A stretch of 64,000 nucleotides of DNA from Marinomonas sargassi. GTDB lineage: Bacteria; Pseudomonadota; Gammaproteobacteria; Pseudomonadales; Marinomonadaceae. This document shows positions 17,595 through 26,473 of the stretch, piece by piece; the first letter of the stretch is position 1; each line of letters opens with the position of its first letter. The DNA is taken from the NCBI RefSeq assembly GCF_025716875.1, contig NZ_JAOVZB010000002.1, positions 186,001-250,000 on the forward strand, given 5' to 3'. The notes beneath the pieces are model-generated. The model searched no databases. It saw only the letters and a list, made by a program, of their open reading frames with translations, and was not told where the DNA came from. The translations under genes and the position numbers were made by a program.

Positions 17595-17789
17595 ATGTAC
17601 ATATGCATATGTAATCAGGTATCAGATAAAGACATTAAAGCTTCAATCCAAGAAGGCCTGACTTCCATGCGTGAACTATACAAAGAACACAGCATAGGAA
17701 GCCAGTGCGGAAAATGCTGTCAGTGCACTAAAAAACTACTAAATAGTGAACTAATTAAAATTGCAGAAGTTCAAGTTCAAGTGGCTTAA
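17595..17789 (+). CDS. bfd: Bacterioferritin-associated ferredoxin
   Basis: A [2Fe-2S] protein that reduces bacterioferritin to mobilise stored iron. The 64-residue product has the diagnostic cysteine pattern CIC (4-6), then CGKC (38-41), and the BFD-like core NQVSDKDIKASIQEG. It is preceded by a Fur box and converges with the two bacterioferritin genes, which end 19 nt away on the opposite strand. Induction in iron starvation would allow release of iron from the ferritin encoded next to it. Confidence 0.95.
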   Translation: MYICICNQVSDKDIKASIQEGLTSMRELYKEHSIGSQCGKCCQCTKKLLNSELIKIAEVQVQVA

Positions 17790-17808
17790 TGCATTCACCC
17801 TCAACAAA

Positions 17809-18276
17809 TTACATATTTGATTGTAAATAATTCTCCAATCCTGAGCTCTTAATTAAGTGCTGCTGTGTTTCAAGCCAATCAATTTGCTCTTCTTGCTCTT
17901 CTAAGATTTTCTCAAGCGCATCTCGACTCATAAAATCTTTTTTCTGTTCACACAAATCAATTGCTGCTTTTAGAGCAGGCAAAGTGTCCAATTCAAATTC
18001 CAGATTAGCAGAGATCATCTCTTCACTTGTCTCACCGATGCGCAAACGACCTAAGTCCTGCAGGTTTGGCAAGCCTTCTAAAAATAGCACTCGCTCAATT
18101 AGCCTGTCGGCATTTTTCATTTTCTGAATCGATGTTTTGTAATCCGCTTTATCTAAAGCTTCAAAGCCAAAATCTTTAAACATGCGTGCATGTAAAAAAT
18201 ACTGGTTAATACCAACAAGTTCATTTGCCAATACTTTATTTAAGCTAGCAACTACTTCAAGATCACCTTTCATCAT
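17809..18276 (-). CDS. bfr: Bacterioferritin, haem-binding subunit lacking a ferroxidase centre
   Basis: A 155-residue subunit of the 24-mer iron store. The haem ligand corresponding to E. coli Met52 is kept (Met53 in QKMKN). The ferroxidase ligands are changed: E. coli Glu51 is Lys, His54 is Asn, Glu127 is Gln and His130 is Gln; only Glu18 and Glu94 remain. Alone it should bind haem but oxidise iron poorly. The neighbouring subunit shows the opposite pattern, so a mixed shell like that of Neisseria BfrA/BfrB is likely. The two genes are 10 nt apart. Confidence 0.93.
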   Translation of the reverse strand: MMKGDLEVVASLNKVLANELVGINQYFLHARMFKDFGFEALDKADYKTSIQKMKNADRLIERVLFLEGLPNLQDLGRLRIGETSEEMISANLEFELDTLPALKAAIDLCEQKKDFMSRDALEKILEEQEEQIDWLETQQHLIKSSGLENYLQSNM

Positions 18277-18286
18277 AGCCTCCTAA

Positions 18287-18760
18287 TTAGTTAGCCATTT
18301 GAGATTGATGGTAATTCTGAATACCAATTTTTTCGATCAAGCCAAGCTGCTTCTCTAACCAATAAACATGGTCTTCTTCAGTATCGAACAACAACTTCTC
18401 TAATGTTTCACGAGTTTGGTAGTCACCTTCTGACTCACAAATGGCAATGGCATTACGCACGCTTTCAACCACTTCCAATTCAAGTGTTAAATCATTAGAC
18501 ATCATAGATTTAACATCTGAACCAACAAGAAGGTCACGGCGTTTCGTCATGCAAGGAACACCCTCTAAAAACAAAATTCGCTTAATAAGCCAATCTGAGT
18601 GTTGAGTCTCTTCTTCCATCTCATGGTTGAGGCGTTCATATAATTTATCTAAGCCCCAATCATCATACATACGAGAATGAATGAAATATTGGTCGATCGC
18701 CGCTAACTCATTTGCCAACAGTGCATTTAAACTGTCTATTACCTTTTGACTGCCCTTCAT
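18287..18760 (-). CDS. bfr: Bacterioferritin, ferroxidase-active subunit without the haem ligand
   Basis: A 157-residue bacterioferritin subunit that keeps the di-iron ligands Glu18, Glu51, His54, Glu94 and the EEDH segment (E. coli Glu127, His130). At the haem position the Met52 equivalent is Thr52 (EEETQH), so it should oxidise Fe(II) but not ligate haem. It is the upstream gene of the pair. Co-assembly with the haem-binding partner would restore both functions in one shell and let Bfd deliver electrons through haem. Confidence 0.93.
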   Translation of the reverse strand: MKGSQKVIDSLNALLANELAAIDQYFIHSRMYDDWGLDKLYERLNHEMEEETQHSDWLIKRILFLEGVPCMTKRRDLLVGSDVKSMMSNDLTLELEVVESVRNAIAICESEGDYQTRETLEKLLFDTEEDHVYWLEKQLGLIEKIGIQNYHQSQMAN

Positions 18761-18797
18761 TTTTATTTCCTCTTATTGAAACGAACATCCACAATCA

Positions 18798-18826
18798 GCT
18801 TCTATGCCTAAACGCCACATAGAAGC
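18798..18826 (-). other. Stem-loop between parC and the bacterioferritin genes
   Basis: A perfect 9-bp stem (GCTTCTATG/CATAGAAGC) with an 11-nt loop in the 100-bp gap after parC. No U-tract follows on either strand, so a terminator role is doubtful. Confidence 0.45.
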
Positions 18827-18860
18827 CTTACTTGTACTTTAAAACTCTCCTGACTTCTCT

Positions 18861-21158
18861 TTAAAGTAAGTCAAGTTTAGGTGTTAAATCCCCTTTCGAC
18901 AATTTACCTTCCCCAACTTTCACTTCAAGGCGATCTATTCTCTGGAAGCCTCTTGAAAGCTTCAGACCTCTACGGCCTCGCTCTCCCATATATTCTTCTA
19001 AGTCTTTCTCTGTAAAAGACATGAAACGCTTACCGACATAAGCTGTTAATAAGTCATTTGGTTGCACACAAGCCATAGCAACAACCAACTCTTCTCGCTC
19101 TGCCGCTCTTGATGCAGGGATATTAATCATCTTATTTCCCTTACCCTTTGCCATTTTAGGCAGAGAAGCCACTTGAAAGGCCAACATGCGCCCTTCATTG
19201 GATACCACGGCGACACGACCCTCTTCAGGGTTTTCAACCAATACTGGAGGTATCACTCTTGCGCCAGAAGGAAGGGTTAGTGTTGCTTTACCTGCTTTGT
19301 TTTTAGCATAAAGATCTTTCAACTGGGCCACAAAGCCATAACCTGCATCACTGGCTATAAGGCAATAGGAGTCATCACTATTGAGCATAGCGGCCACAAT
19401 AGTACAGCCCTTATCTAATGATATACGCCCAGTAATAGGTTCACCTTGTCCACGAGCAGAAGGCAAAGTATGCGCTTTTATAGAATACGTACGACCATTT
19501 GAAGCAAGTAATACTAATGTTTGATTAGAGCGGCCTTTCGTACTAATGGAGAATTCATCCCCTGATTTATAACTCAGGCCTTGAACATCAATTTCATGAC
19601 CTTTTGCTGCTCGAATCCAACCTTGTTTAGATATAATGACAGTAATTGGATCATTAGATAGTAAATCTTCTTCACTAAACGCCTGAGCATCCTTTCGAGC
19701 AACAATAGGGGTACGCCTATCATCACCAAATAGATCAACCGCTTCTTGTATTTCATCAGTAATGAGCTTTTTCAGCTTTTTATCTGAAGATAATAAACCT
19801 TCAAGGCTTTTTCGTTCTTTATCTAACTCATCCTGCTCACCCTTGATACGCATCTCTTCGAGCTTAGCAAGGTGACGAAGTTTTAACTCTAGGATAGATT
19901 CAGCCTGTTTATCCGTTAAACCAAAACGCGAAATTAACTCAAGCTTTGGCTTCTCTTCTGTACGGATAATATCGATAACCTCATCAATATTTAGATAGGC
20001 AATCAACAAACCTTCTAAAATATGCAGGCGGTCTAACACTTTATCCAAACGAAATTGTAGACGACGACGAACGACATCGATGCGGAATTTTAGCCATTCA
20101 GTTAAAAAGTTCTTTAGCGGTTTAACCTGTGGTAAACCATCTAGGCCAATGACATTCATATTGACGCGATAAGATTTTTCTAAATCAGTCGTAGCAAATA
20201 AATGTGTCATAACTGCTTCGATATCGACACGATTCGACTTAGGCACAATAACTAAACGCGTCGGGTTTTCATGATCGGATTCATCTCGAAGATCAACAAT
20301 CATTGGCAGCTTTTTCGATTGCATTTGTGCTGCAATTTGCTCGAGAACCTTGCTTCCCGATACTTGATGAGGAAGTTCATTAACGACAATTTCACCTTCT
20401 TCCAAGGTGTATCGCGCCCTTGACTTGATTTGGCCCTTACCCGTTTCATAGAGTTTTACGATGTCACTCTTTGGGGTAATAATTTCGCCACCGGTAGGAA
20501 AATCAGGCCCTTGCACAAACTCCAACAAGTCTTCTAACTCAGCGTTTGGGTTATTTAAAAGATGAATACAAGCACTGCCTATTTCACGTAGGTTATGGGG
20601 CGGAATATCCGTCGCCATACCAACAGCAATACCTGTTGTACCATTTAACAGCAGATTGGGAAGTCGTGAAGGTAAAACGGATGGCTCTTGAATCGTGCCA
20701 TCAAAATTGGGAACCCAATCAACCGTGCCTTGGCTAACTTCTTTTAAGAGTACATCTGCATATTTTGATAAACGGGATTCCGTATAACGCATCGCAGCAA
20801 AGGACTTAGGGTCATCTGGAGCCCCCCAGTTACCTTGACCATCAACTAAAGGGTAGCGATATGAAAAAGGTTGAGCCATCAAAACCATGGCTTCATAACA
20901 AGCGCTATCACCATGTGGGTGAAACTTACCTAACACATCACCCACAGTACGTGCGGATTTTTTATATTTGGCTGTCGCCTTCAAACCCAGTTCACTCATG
21001 GCATAGACGATACGCCTTTGAACTGGTTTCAAACCGTCACCTATGTGGGGTAATGCTCGATCTAGAATTACGTACATGGAGTAATTGAGGTACGCTTTTT
21101 CGGTGTAGTCTTTTAATGAAAGGGTTTCATTAGACTCAAAATTTGACAACTCACTCAA
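18861..21158 (-). CDS. parC: DNA topoisomerase IV subunit A
   Basis: Decatenates daughter chromosomes together with ParE. The 765-residue length fits ParC, compared with 891 for GyrA in this window. The catalytic Tyr is in AAMRYTE (Tyr125). Quinolone-determining residues are wild type: Ser85 and Glu89 in [10 protein letters not shown] correspond to E. coli Ser80 and Glu84. The C-terminal beta-propeller is the short, degenerate ParC type without a GyrA box (QRRGGRG), which the gyrA product has. parE is not in the window. Confidence 0.96.
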   Translation of the reverse strand: MSELSNFESNETLSLKDYTEKAYLNYSMYVILDRALPHIGDGLKPVQRRIVYAMSELGLKATAKYKKSARTVGDVLGKFHPHGDSACYEAMVLMAQPFSYRYPLVDGQGNWGAPDDPKSFAAMRYTESRLSKYADVLLKEVSQGTVDWVPNFDGTIQEPSVLPSRLPNLLLNGTTGIAVGMATDIPPHNLREIGSACIHLLNNPNAELEDLLEFVQGPDFPTGGEIITPKSDIVKLYETGKGQIKSRARYTLEEGEIVVNELPHQVSGSKVLEQIAAQMQSKKLPMIVDLRDESDHENPTRLVIVPKSNRVDIEAVMTHLFATTDLEKSYRVNMNVIGLDGLPQVKPLKNFLTEWLKFRIDVVRRRLQFRLDKVLDRLHILEGLLIAYLNIDEVIDIIRTEEKPKLELISRFGLTDKQAESILELKLRHLAKLEEMRIKGEQDELDKERKSLEGLLSSDKKLKKLITDEIQEAVDLFGDDRRTPIVARKDAQAFSEEDLLSNDPITVIISKQGWIRAAKGHEIDVQGLSYKSGDEFSISTKGRSNQTLVLLASNGRTYSIKAHTLPSARGQGEPITGRISLDKGCTIVAAMLNSDDSYCLIASDAGYGFVAQLKDLYAKNKAGKATLTLPSGARVIPPVLVENPEEGRVAVVSNEGRMLAFQVASLPKMAKGKGNKMINIPASRAAEREELVVAMACVQPNDLLTAYVGKRFMSFTEKDLEEYMGERGRRGLKLSRGFQRIDRLEVKVGEGKLSKGDLTPKLDLL

Positions 21159-21343
21159 GGAAGATTTCCTTCTATCAACATTTGCATGTATAAATAAAAC
21201 AATACAAGTATATTCTCAAATTATTACAATACCTTAAACATTTGACACAATGTTTATAGGCCAGAAAACTGTCTATAAGATTACCATGAAAATAAGTATA
21301 TTAACCCCTTTCGATAGGGACTGCTCAAAAAAGGTTTACTCAT

Positions 21344-22045
21344 ATGCAGGAAGATAATCCAATAACGCCCAAGCCAATTCGCTACAGTTTAGGTGAACCA
21401 AGCGAACGCGTTATTATCCTTCAAGATGATGAACTCTATATCACTCACGAATACCTATACCAAACCGCAACCCCTACACGCTTCTACCAGTATGAAAAAG
21501 ATACATTCTGCTTTGTGATTAAAGGGTCTATCTACTTAAAACAAAATGACAAAGAAACAGCCTTAAAGGAGCAACAAGGTGTCTGGCTAGGAGCGCGAGA
21601 GCTCAACATTGCCACTCTTCTCTCTCCGAGCACAGAGATCTGCCTCATTCAATTTAAAAAAAGTCATTCAAACAATGCCGCAATCCCACTGCAAAAGGTC
21701 TCTTCTGGGACAGTGGAGTCCGTTGTAGGTCGAAATCACACTCAATCCTGGCCACTATGGCAAGGGCAGTTAGGCAGAATCTCATTAGAGCTTTACCCAC
21801 CCCATTACACAGAGCCACTTTATTATCAAAAAGAAGCAACCCAATACCTTCTACCTCTAAATGGAAAGGTCTTAATTTCCGACAAAAAAACAAAGATGGA
21901 AGAATGCGATGCACTAGGAAAAGTATTTTTCAAAAAAGTCGCAAGAGCAATAGCGAACCAGAGCACCACAAGCGTTATTGCACTTTCTATCACAACAAGC
22001 CAACGCTCATCAAAAGGTCGGGTACTGATTCTAAAAAGACCTTGA
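21344..22045 (+). CDS. Two-domain cupin-like protein of unknown function
   Basis: A 233-residue protein, probably cytoplasmic. Two beta-rich halves resemble small cupin barrels: about 25-105 (FCFVIKGSIYLKQND, then EQQGVWLGARE) and about 135-215 (YQKEATQYLLPLNGKVLISDKK, ALGKVFFKKVARAIAN). The usual metal-binding His/Glu set of cupins is not clear, so an enzymatic role is not supported. The ATG lies about 10 nt after AAAAAAGGTT. It converges with the next gene with a 9-bp gap and faces away from parC. I do not recognise a named family. Confidence 0.6.
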   Translation: MQEDNPITPKPIRYSLGEPSERVIILQDDELYITHEYLYQTATPTRFYQYEKDTFCFVIKGSIYLKQNDKETALKEQQGVWLGARELNIATLLSPSTEICLIQFKKSHSNNAAIPLQKVSSGTVESVVGRNHTQSWPLWQGQLGRISLELYPPHYTEPLYYQKEATQYLLPLNGKVLISDKKTKMEECDALGKVFFKKVARAIANQSTTSVIALSITTSQRSSKGRVLILKRP

Positions 22046-22054
22046 AAGTACTCT

Positions 22055-22942
22055 CTAATCTAATATTAAAGACGTTAAAATATGGTCTTCCCATACTCCA
22101 TTTATTTTTAAGTAGTCCCTAGCTCGACCTTCTTTCTCGAACCCTAAATTATTCAGCACAGAGGCACTTTTTTCATTACGTGGCATATAGCTGGCTTGGA
22201 TACGATGCATATGGCACTTTTGCTGTAAGTATTTAATTCCTTCTTCAAGTGCTTCTTTCATCAAGCCTTTTCCTTGCTCCTTTTCACGTAAGCTATAACC
22301 TAAATTACAAGCATGAAACACACCGCGGACAAAGCCTGAGTAGTTTGTATAGCCCAGCATTTTGCTTTCATCAGGAGATAAAAAGCAAAATGTGACAGCC
22401 TTATCCTCAAGAAAATCTCGACGCATTTCCTTAACTCTTAACAGACATGTACCCAAGGAATAATAACCTTCATCACGGAATGGCTCCCAAGGTGCGAGAA
22501 AGGCTTTTTCTTCATTAACGTATTCATGTAATAAATGAGCTTGCGATTCATTCAGGATAGTGAGAACGCCACGTGGAGTAATAAGTTTTGGATAACGCCC
22601 TCCATGCGGATCAATCGAAGTATTTTTAAATTCGCTAGACTCTAAAACCTCAACAAGCTTCACTGAGTAACTTTGATACCAGACATTTTCTCCTATTGAG
22701 AGCACCCTTCTAAGAGTCGGATGATTTATCCAAGCCTGCGCCGCCTCTTTCGTCCGCCAATAGGTATTTACAAAACCCACTTCTCCGCCGCCACTTTCAA
22801 GACCAAGAAAGCCATCTTGCTCTGTCGCTAGCTGAAGCATTTTTTCAAGTAAAATTCGGTATGTAATATCTTCGATTATCAAGCAACTAGATAGACTAAC
22901 AGCGTAGTACGGAGCTTTTTCTGGAGAACTAAATATGGTCAT
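22055..22942 (-). CDS. ABM-like domain fused to a GNAT acetyltransferase
   Basis: A 295-residue protein with two modules. Residues about 12-115 resemble an antibiotic-biosynthesis-monooxygenase (dimeric alpha-beta barrel) domain (LLEKMLQLATEQDGFLGLES, YWRTKEAAQAWINHP). Residues about 120-295 are a RimJ/RimL-type GNAT domain with the acetyl-CoA loop region YSLREKEQGKGLMKEAL, HRIQASYMPRNEKSASVLNNLGF and a C-terminal WEDHILTSLI. The GNAT part probably N-acetylates a protein or small molecule. The ABM part may bind a ligand or support dimerisation. The start ATG is the only clear one before the ABM domain. Confidence 0.8.
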   Translation of the reverse strand: MTIFSSPEKAPYYAVSLSSCLIIEDITYRILLEKMLQLATEQDGFLGLESGGGEVGFVNTYWRTKEAAQAWINHPTLRRVLSIGENVWYQSYSVKLVEVLESSEFKNTSIDPHGGRYPKLITPRGVLTILNESQAHLLHEYVNEEKAFLAPWEPFRDEGYYSLGTCLLRVKEMRRDFLEDKAVTFCFLSPDESKMLGYTNYSGFVRGVFHACNLGYSLREKEQGKGLMKEALEEGIKYLQQKCHMHRIQASYMPRNEKSASVLNNLGFEKEGRARDYLKINGVWEDHILTSLILD

Positions 22943-23034
22943 AAAAACTCTAAGTATGAAAAAGTATTAGATAAAAATAGCCATTTAGGCACTCTTTTTG
23001 AACTTTAGGACTATAGTTAATGTCTAGAATATTA

Positions 23035-23063
23035 TGGACAGGCCTATACTGACAAATTATAGA
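23035..23063 (+). promoter_or_regulatory. Candidate sigma-70 promoter of the small RNA before lipA
   Basis: TGGACA (23035-23040, 5/6 to consensus) and TATAGA (23058-23063, 4/6) are separated by exactly 17 bases. The predicted start is near 23070, upstream of two hairpins and a terminator. Confidence 0.5.
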
Positions 23064-23069
23064 CATCGA

Positions 23070-23238
23070 AACTTATTCTGTGAATGAACTCCACCTCATA
23101 AAAACAGACTGTCAGAGTAAAACACCTTTTATTTTAGGAAAAGTACCAAGTATTGAAATAGGTCTACCTGATTATTTGCCCCTTAATAATCAGGGATATG
23201 GATAGCTTTTATGCCCGCCTCCTTAGCGGGTTTTTTTT
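23070..23238 (+). ncRNA. Candidate small RNA with intrinsic terminator, between the GNAT gene and lipA
   Basis: The interval has no convincing protein gene, yet it holds a promoter-like element, a perfect 10-bp stem-loop (CCTGATTATT/AATAATCAGG, 23167-23194) and a strong terminator (CCCGC/GCGGG plus eight T, 23214-23238). Both flanking genes point left, so the plus-strand terminator serves neither of them. An RNA of about 170 nt is the simplest reading. A 42-codon frame starting with GTG at 23080 exists inside it but has no clear ribosome-binding site. I do not recognise a known sRNA family. Confidence 0.5.
23214..23238 (+). terminator. Intrinsic terminator of the candidate sRNA
   Basis: GC-rich stem CCCGC-CTCCTTA-GCGGG followed by TTTTTTTT on the plus strand, with no annotated plus-strand gene upstream within 1.1 kb. 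Confidence 0.85.
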
Positions 23239-23264
23239 ATCTAAAATAAGCCCCCCATAAATAA

Positions 23265-23298
23265 AAAAACGGAGTTAAGTTTCCTTAACTCCGTTTTT
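23265..23298 (-). terminator. Terminator of the mrdA-lipA gene run
   Basis: A perfect 15-bp stem (AAAAACGGAGTTAAG and complement) with loop TTTC lies 18 nt after the lipA stop codon. The flanking A/T runs let it act in both directions. Confidence 0.88.
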
Positions 23299-23315
23299 AG
23301 CAATAACAAATTAAA

Positions 23316-24275
23316 CTATGAAACTCGCTCACCATGGGCTTGCTTATCTGCATGGTAAGAAGAACGAACAAGAGGGCCACATGCGGCATGTGTAAAGCCT
23401 AACTCTTTTGCCACTTCTTCATAACGAGCAAATTCTTCTGGCGGAACAAAGCGATCCATAGGGAAGTGATGTTTAGAAGGCTGCAAATACTGACCAATCG
23501 TCAACATATCGACATTATGGGCTCTCAGGTCTTTCAATACTTCCACAATCTCTTCGAAAGTTTCACCCATACCAACCATCAAACCTGATTTTGTTGGTAC
23601 ATCAGGACAACGATCTTTAAAGTTTTTCAACAAATCCAAAGACCACTGATAGTCCGAGCCTGGTCGAACTTGACGGTATAAACGTGGTATAGACTCAAGG
23701 TTATGGTTAAAAACATCTGGTGGAGCCATCTGTAAAGTATCTACAGCTACATCCATACGCCCTCTAAAGTCTGGCACTAGTGTCTCTATCTCTATATTTG
23801 GGCTCGCTGCACGAGTTTCATTGATACAATCAACAAAGTGCTGAGCACCACCGTCACGTAAGTCATCTCGGTCAACAGAAGTAATAACAACATATTTTAA
23901 CTTCATGTCTCTAATTGCCGCTGCCAGTTCTTTTGGCTCGTCTGGGCTTAATGGATTTGGTCTACCATGGGCAACATCACAAAAAGGACAACGACGAGTA
24001 CAAATCTCACCCATTATCATGAAGGTGGCAGTACCATTACTAAAGCACTCACCTAAGTTAGGACAATTAGCTTCTTCACATACAGAGGCCAGTTTATGCT
24101 CACGTAAAGTACTTTTTATACGAGCAATTTCTGGTGATGCAGGCATTCTAACTCGTAACCAATCCGGCTTACGTGGAATCTCTTCTGTAGGAATAATTTT
24201 AATTGGGATACGTGCCATCTTTTCAGCGCCACGTAGTTTTTCCCCTTGAACAACGCGTTTGCGTTCTGCTGTCAT
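23316..24275 (-). CDS. lipA: Lipoyl synthase
   Basis: Radical-SAM enzyme that inserts two sulfurs into octanoyl-carrier proteins made by LipB. The 320-residue protein has both [4Fe-4S] sites: the auxiliary [12 protein letters not shown] and the radical-SAM CTRRCPFC, plus the C-terminal RSSYHAD serine motif of the family. The ATG at 24273-24275 follows AAGGGTGG at good distance and the lipB stop by one base. The frame extends 12 codons into lipB, which is unlikely to be used. It is the last gene before the strong terminator. Confidence 0.96.
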   Translation of the reverse strand: MTAERKRVVQGEKLRGAEKMARIPIKIIPTEEIPRKPDWLRVRMPASPEIARIKSTLREHKLASVCEEANCPNLGECFSNGTATFMIMGEICTRRCPFCDVAHGRPNPLSPDEPKELAAAIRDMKLKYVVITSVDRDDLRDGGAQHFVDCINETRAASPNIEIETLVPDFRGRMDVAVDTLQMAPPDVFNHNLESIPRLYRQVRPGSDYQWSLDLLKNFKDRCPDVPTKSGLMVGMGETFEEIVEVLKDLRAHNVDMLTIGQYLQPSKHHFPMDRFVPPEEFARYEEVAKELGFTHAACGPLVRSSYHADKQAHGERVS

Positions 24276-24276
24276 T

Positions 24277-24921
24277 CTATTTCCACCCTTGTTGGATCGT
24301 CGGATTTTCAAATCCGAGTTGTTCAGCTAGCTGCTTAGCCAGTTGAACTTTAATATTCTGTAGTTTGACCTCTTTATTAAAAGAAGCCATTTGCACCATC
24401 TGCAAACCTTGATAACCACATGGATTAATACGATTAAACGGTGAAAGATCCATATCCACATTTAATGCTAAACCATGGAATGAGCACCCACGACGGACAC
24501 GCAAGCCTAAAGAAGCGATTTTATGTCCATCAACATAAACACCTGGGGCATCTGGTTTAGGATAAGCTTCTATATTATGGATAGATAAAGTACTAACTAT
24601 GGCGTTTTCTAACGCTGTTACTAAATCTCGAACACCAATCCCAAGCCTTTTTAAGTCAATTAGGACATAAGCCACTAATTGACCTGGGCCATGGTAGGTC
24701 ACCTGACCACCACGGTCGACTTGCACAACAGGAATATCACCAGGAGCAAGAAGATGCTCGGCTTTTCCTGCTTGACCTTGGGTAAATAAAGGCGGGTGCT
24801 CTAACAACCATATTTCATCGGCATCTTCTTTAGTCCGAGTTTGTGTAAACTCTTTCATCCGTTGCCATGTTTCCGAGTATTCAATTGTCCCTAAATCTCG
24901 GCAAACCAAATTTAATGCCAT
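24277..24921 (-). CDS. lipB: Octanoyl-[acyl-carrier-protein]:protein octanoyltransferase
   Basis: Moves octanoate from acyl carrier protein to lipoyl domains, feeding LipA. The 214-residue protein has the family motif [16 protein letters not shown], the lysine region [22 protein letters not shown] (catalytic Lys) and the thiol motif INPCGYQ (catalytic Cys). Its ATG overlaps the last base of the ybeD homologue, and lipA follows immediately: a tightly packed operon. Confidence 0.96.
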   Translation of the reverse strand: MALNLVCRDLGTIEYSETWQRMKEFTQTRTKEDADEIWLLEHPPLFTQGQAGKAEHLLAPGDIPVVQVDRGGQVTYHGPGQLVAYVLIDLKRLGIGVRDLVTALENAIVSTLSIHNIEAYPKPDAPGVYVDGHKIASLGLRVRRGCSFHGLALNVDMDLSPFNRINPCGYQGLQMVQMASFNKEVKLQNIKVQLAKQLAEQLGFENPTIQQGWK

Positions 24922-25226
24922 TACATGACCATCTTAACAGCTTCAATAGACATTAGGTCACTATGTAGTGCTGCGAGCTGTTTCTCACTTTGCGCTACGA
25001 TACGAAAACTAAAGCTAATAAAACGACCTTTGCTGGAACGGTTAACTTTAATTGCACTCACATCCATCTCTGGAGCATGAACTAACAAGCAATTAGTAAT
25101 ACTAGATTGAATTCCTTCTAGGTCCTGAGAAACTACTTTGATCACATAATTCTCACAAGGAAACTCTATTTTAGGTGCATCCTCAGCATTCGCTGCTTGA
25201 TCACCATTTTTTGTAATTAATGCCAT
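24921..25226 (-). CDS. ybeD: YbeD/DUF493 family regulatory protein
   Basis: A 101-residue ACT-like fold protein of the DUF493 family. The conserved core is [14 protein letters not shown] at the start, [17 protein letters not shown] in the middle and a helix [14 protein letters not shown] at the end, as in E. coli YbeD. An N-terminal extension of about 20 residues is less conserved. It lies between dacA and lipB as in enterics. The function is not established; an allosteric role in lipoate synthesis is proposed from context. Confidence 0.9.
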   Translation of the reverse strand: MALITKNGDQAANAEDAPKIEFPCENYVIKVVSQDLEGIQSSITNCLLVHAPEMDVSAIKVNRSSKGRFISFSFRIVAQSEKQLAALHSDLMSIEAVKMVM

Positions 25227-25249
25227 TACCTATATTTACTCGCTAAGAC

Positions 25250-26398
25250 CTAAAACAAATTCATAAAGAAAAGTTTAATATTATCGAAGAGTCGCTTAAA
25301 AAATCCGCCTTCTTCAACCGCTTCTAATGCAACAACAGAGCGTTCCACTAGAACATCACCATCAACTCCTACAACAATTTTCCCTAGAACATCACCAACA
25401 GCGATAGGAGCTGTGATCTCTTTATTCAATTCAAGTGATGCAGGAACTGAGTCACTTTGTTGGCGAGGCATAGTAACCAACACATCTTCAGCAAAACCAA
25501 CTTTCACACTGTTTGCACTGCCACCCCAAACATGGGCATTACTAATGACTTGTCCACGGCTATATAGTTTGCGTGTTTGGAAGTATCTAAAACCATAATT
25601 AAGTAGTTTTTGCGACTCTGCTGCACGAGCTTTATCTGAATTTGTTCCCATAACAACAGATATTAAGCGTGTGCCATTACGTATCGCAGAAGCGGCCAAA
25701 CAATAACCTGCTTCTTCTGTATGACCCGTTTTTAGACCATCTACTGTTTTGTCTTGCCATAACAGTTTATTTCGATTCGTCTGGCGAATATTGTTATAGG
25801 TAAACTCTTTTTCAGAGTACATTTTATAGTTCTCAGGGAACTGTAGTATTTTTGCTCTGGATAATTTTGCAATGTCACTGGCACTAGAATAGTGCCCTTC
25901 AGCAGGAAAACCTGTTGAGTTCACAAAATAAGTATTTGTCATTCCAAGTAATTGCGCATGTTGATTCATCAAATCAGCAAATGCCGACTCACTACCTGCA
26001 ACATATTCAGCCATAGCAACACTAGCATCATTGCCCGATTGAATAACAATGCCTCGCAGCAGATCTTCTACGGAGACTTGAGTCCCTTCACGTATAAACA
26101 TACGTGAGCCCTTCATTCTCCATGCCTTCTCACTAATACGCACTTTATCGGCTAAAGTAATATTGCCACGCGCTAACTCATATTCAATGATATAGGCCGT
26201 CATCAACTTAGTAATACTAGCTGGAGGCAAAGCCGTGTTTGCATTGTGCTCCACCAATATTTCACCCGTGTAGGCATCCATCAATATATAACTACTAGCA
26301 GATAATTGAGGTGGCGCAGGAATAAGTGAAACAGCAGAAAAAACTGAACTACTCGCTATGCTGAATATAAAAAATAGAACAAGCCAAATTTTTTTCAT
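25250..26398 (-). CDS. dacA: D-alanyl-D-alanine carboxypeptidase (PBP5 family)
   Basis: Trims the terminal D-Ala from peptidoglycan pentapeptides on the periplasmic side. The 382-residue protein has a signal peptide (cleavage near VFSAVS), the active-site SITK (61-64), the second motif SGN (121-123) and the KTG box (DGLKTGHTEEAG). A C-terminal beta domain and a final amphipathic helix (FFKRLFDNIKLFFMNLF) anchor it to the inner membrane. It stands between rlpA and ybeD in the conserved cell-wall cluster. Confidence 0.96.
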   Translation of the reverse strand: MKKIWLVLFFIFSIASSSVFSAVSLIPAPPQLSASSYILMDAYTGEILVEHNANTALPPASITKLMTAYIIEYELARGNITLADKVRISEKAWRMKGSRMFIREGTQVSVEDLLRGIVIQSGNDASVAMAEYVAGSESAFADLMNQHAQLLGMTNTYFVNSTGFPAEGHYSSASDIAKLSRAKILQFPENYKMYSEKEFTYNNIRQTNRNKLLWQDKTVDGLKTGHTEEAGYCLAASAIRNGTRLISVVMGTNSDKARAAESQKLLNYGFRYFQTRKLYSRGQVISNAHVWGGSANSVKVGFAEDVLVTMPRQQSDSVPASLELNKEITAPIAVGDVLGKIVVGVDGDVLVERSVVALEAVEEGGFFKRLFDNIKLFFMNLF

Positions 26399-26473
26399 AT
26401 TAAAAATGTCATCGATTAAAAAGTTGCTAAATAATACTAGAGAGAGACCTTAATCTCTAGTCCATAGGTCACG

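Noticed and set aside
23080-23208. A 42-codon GTG frame inside the candidate sRNA
   Set aside because: No ribosome-binding site precedes it, the product shows no motif, and the strong hairpins lie within the frame. A dual-function RNA cannot be excluded.
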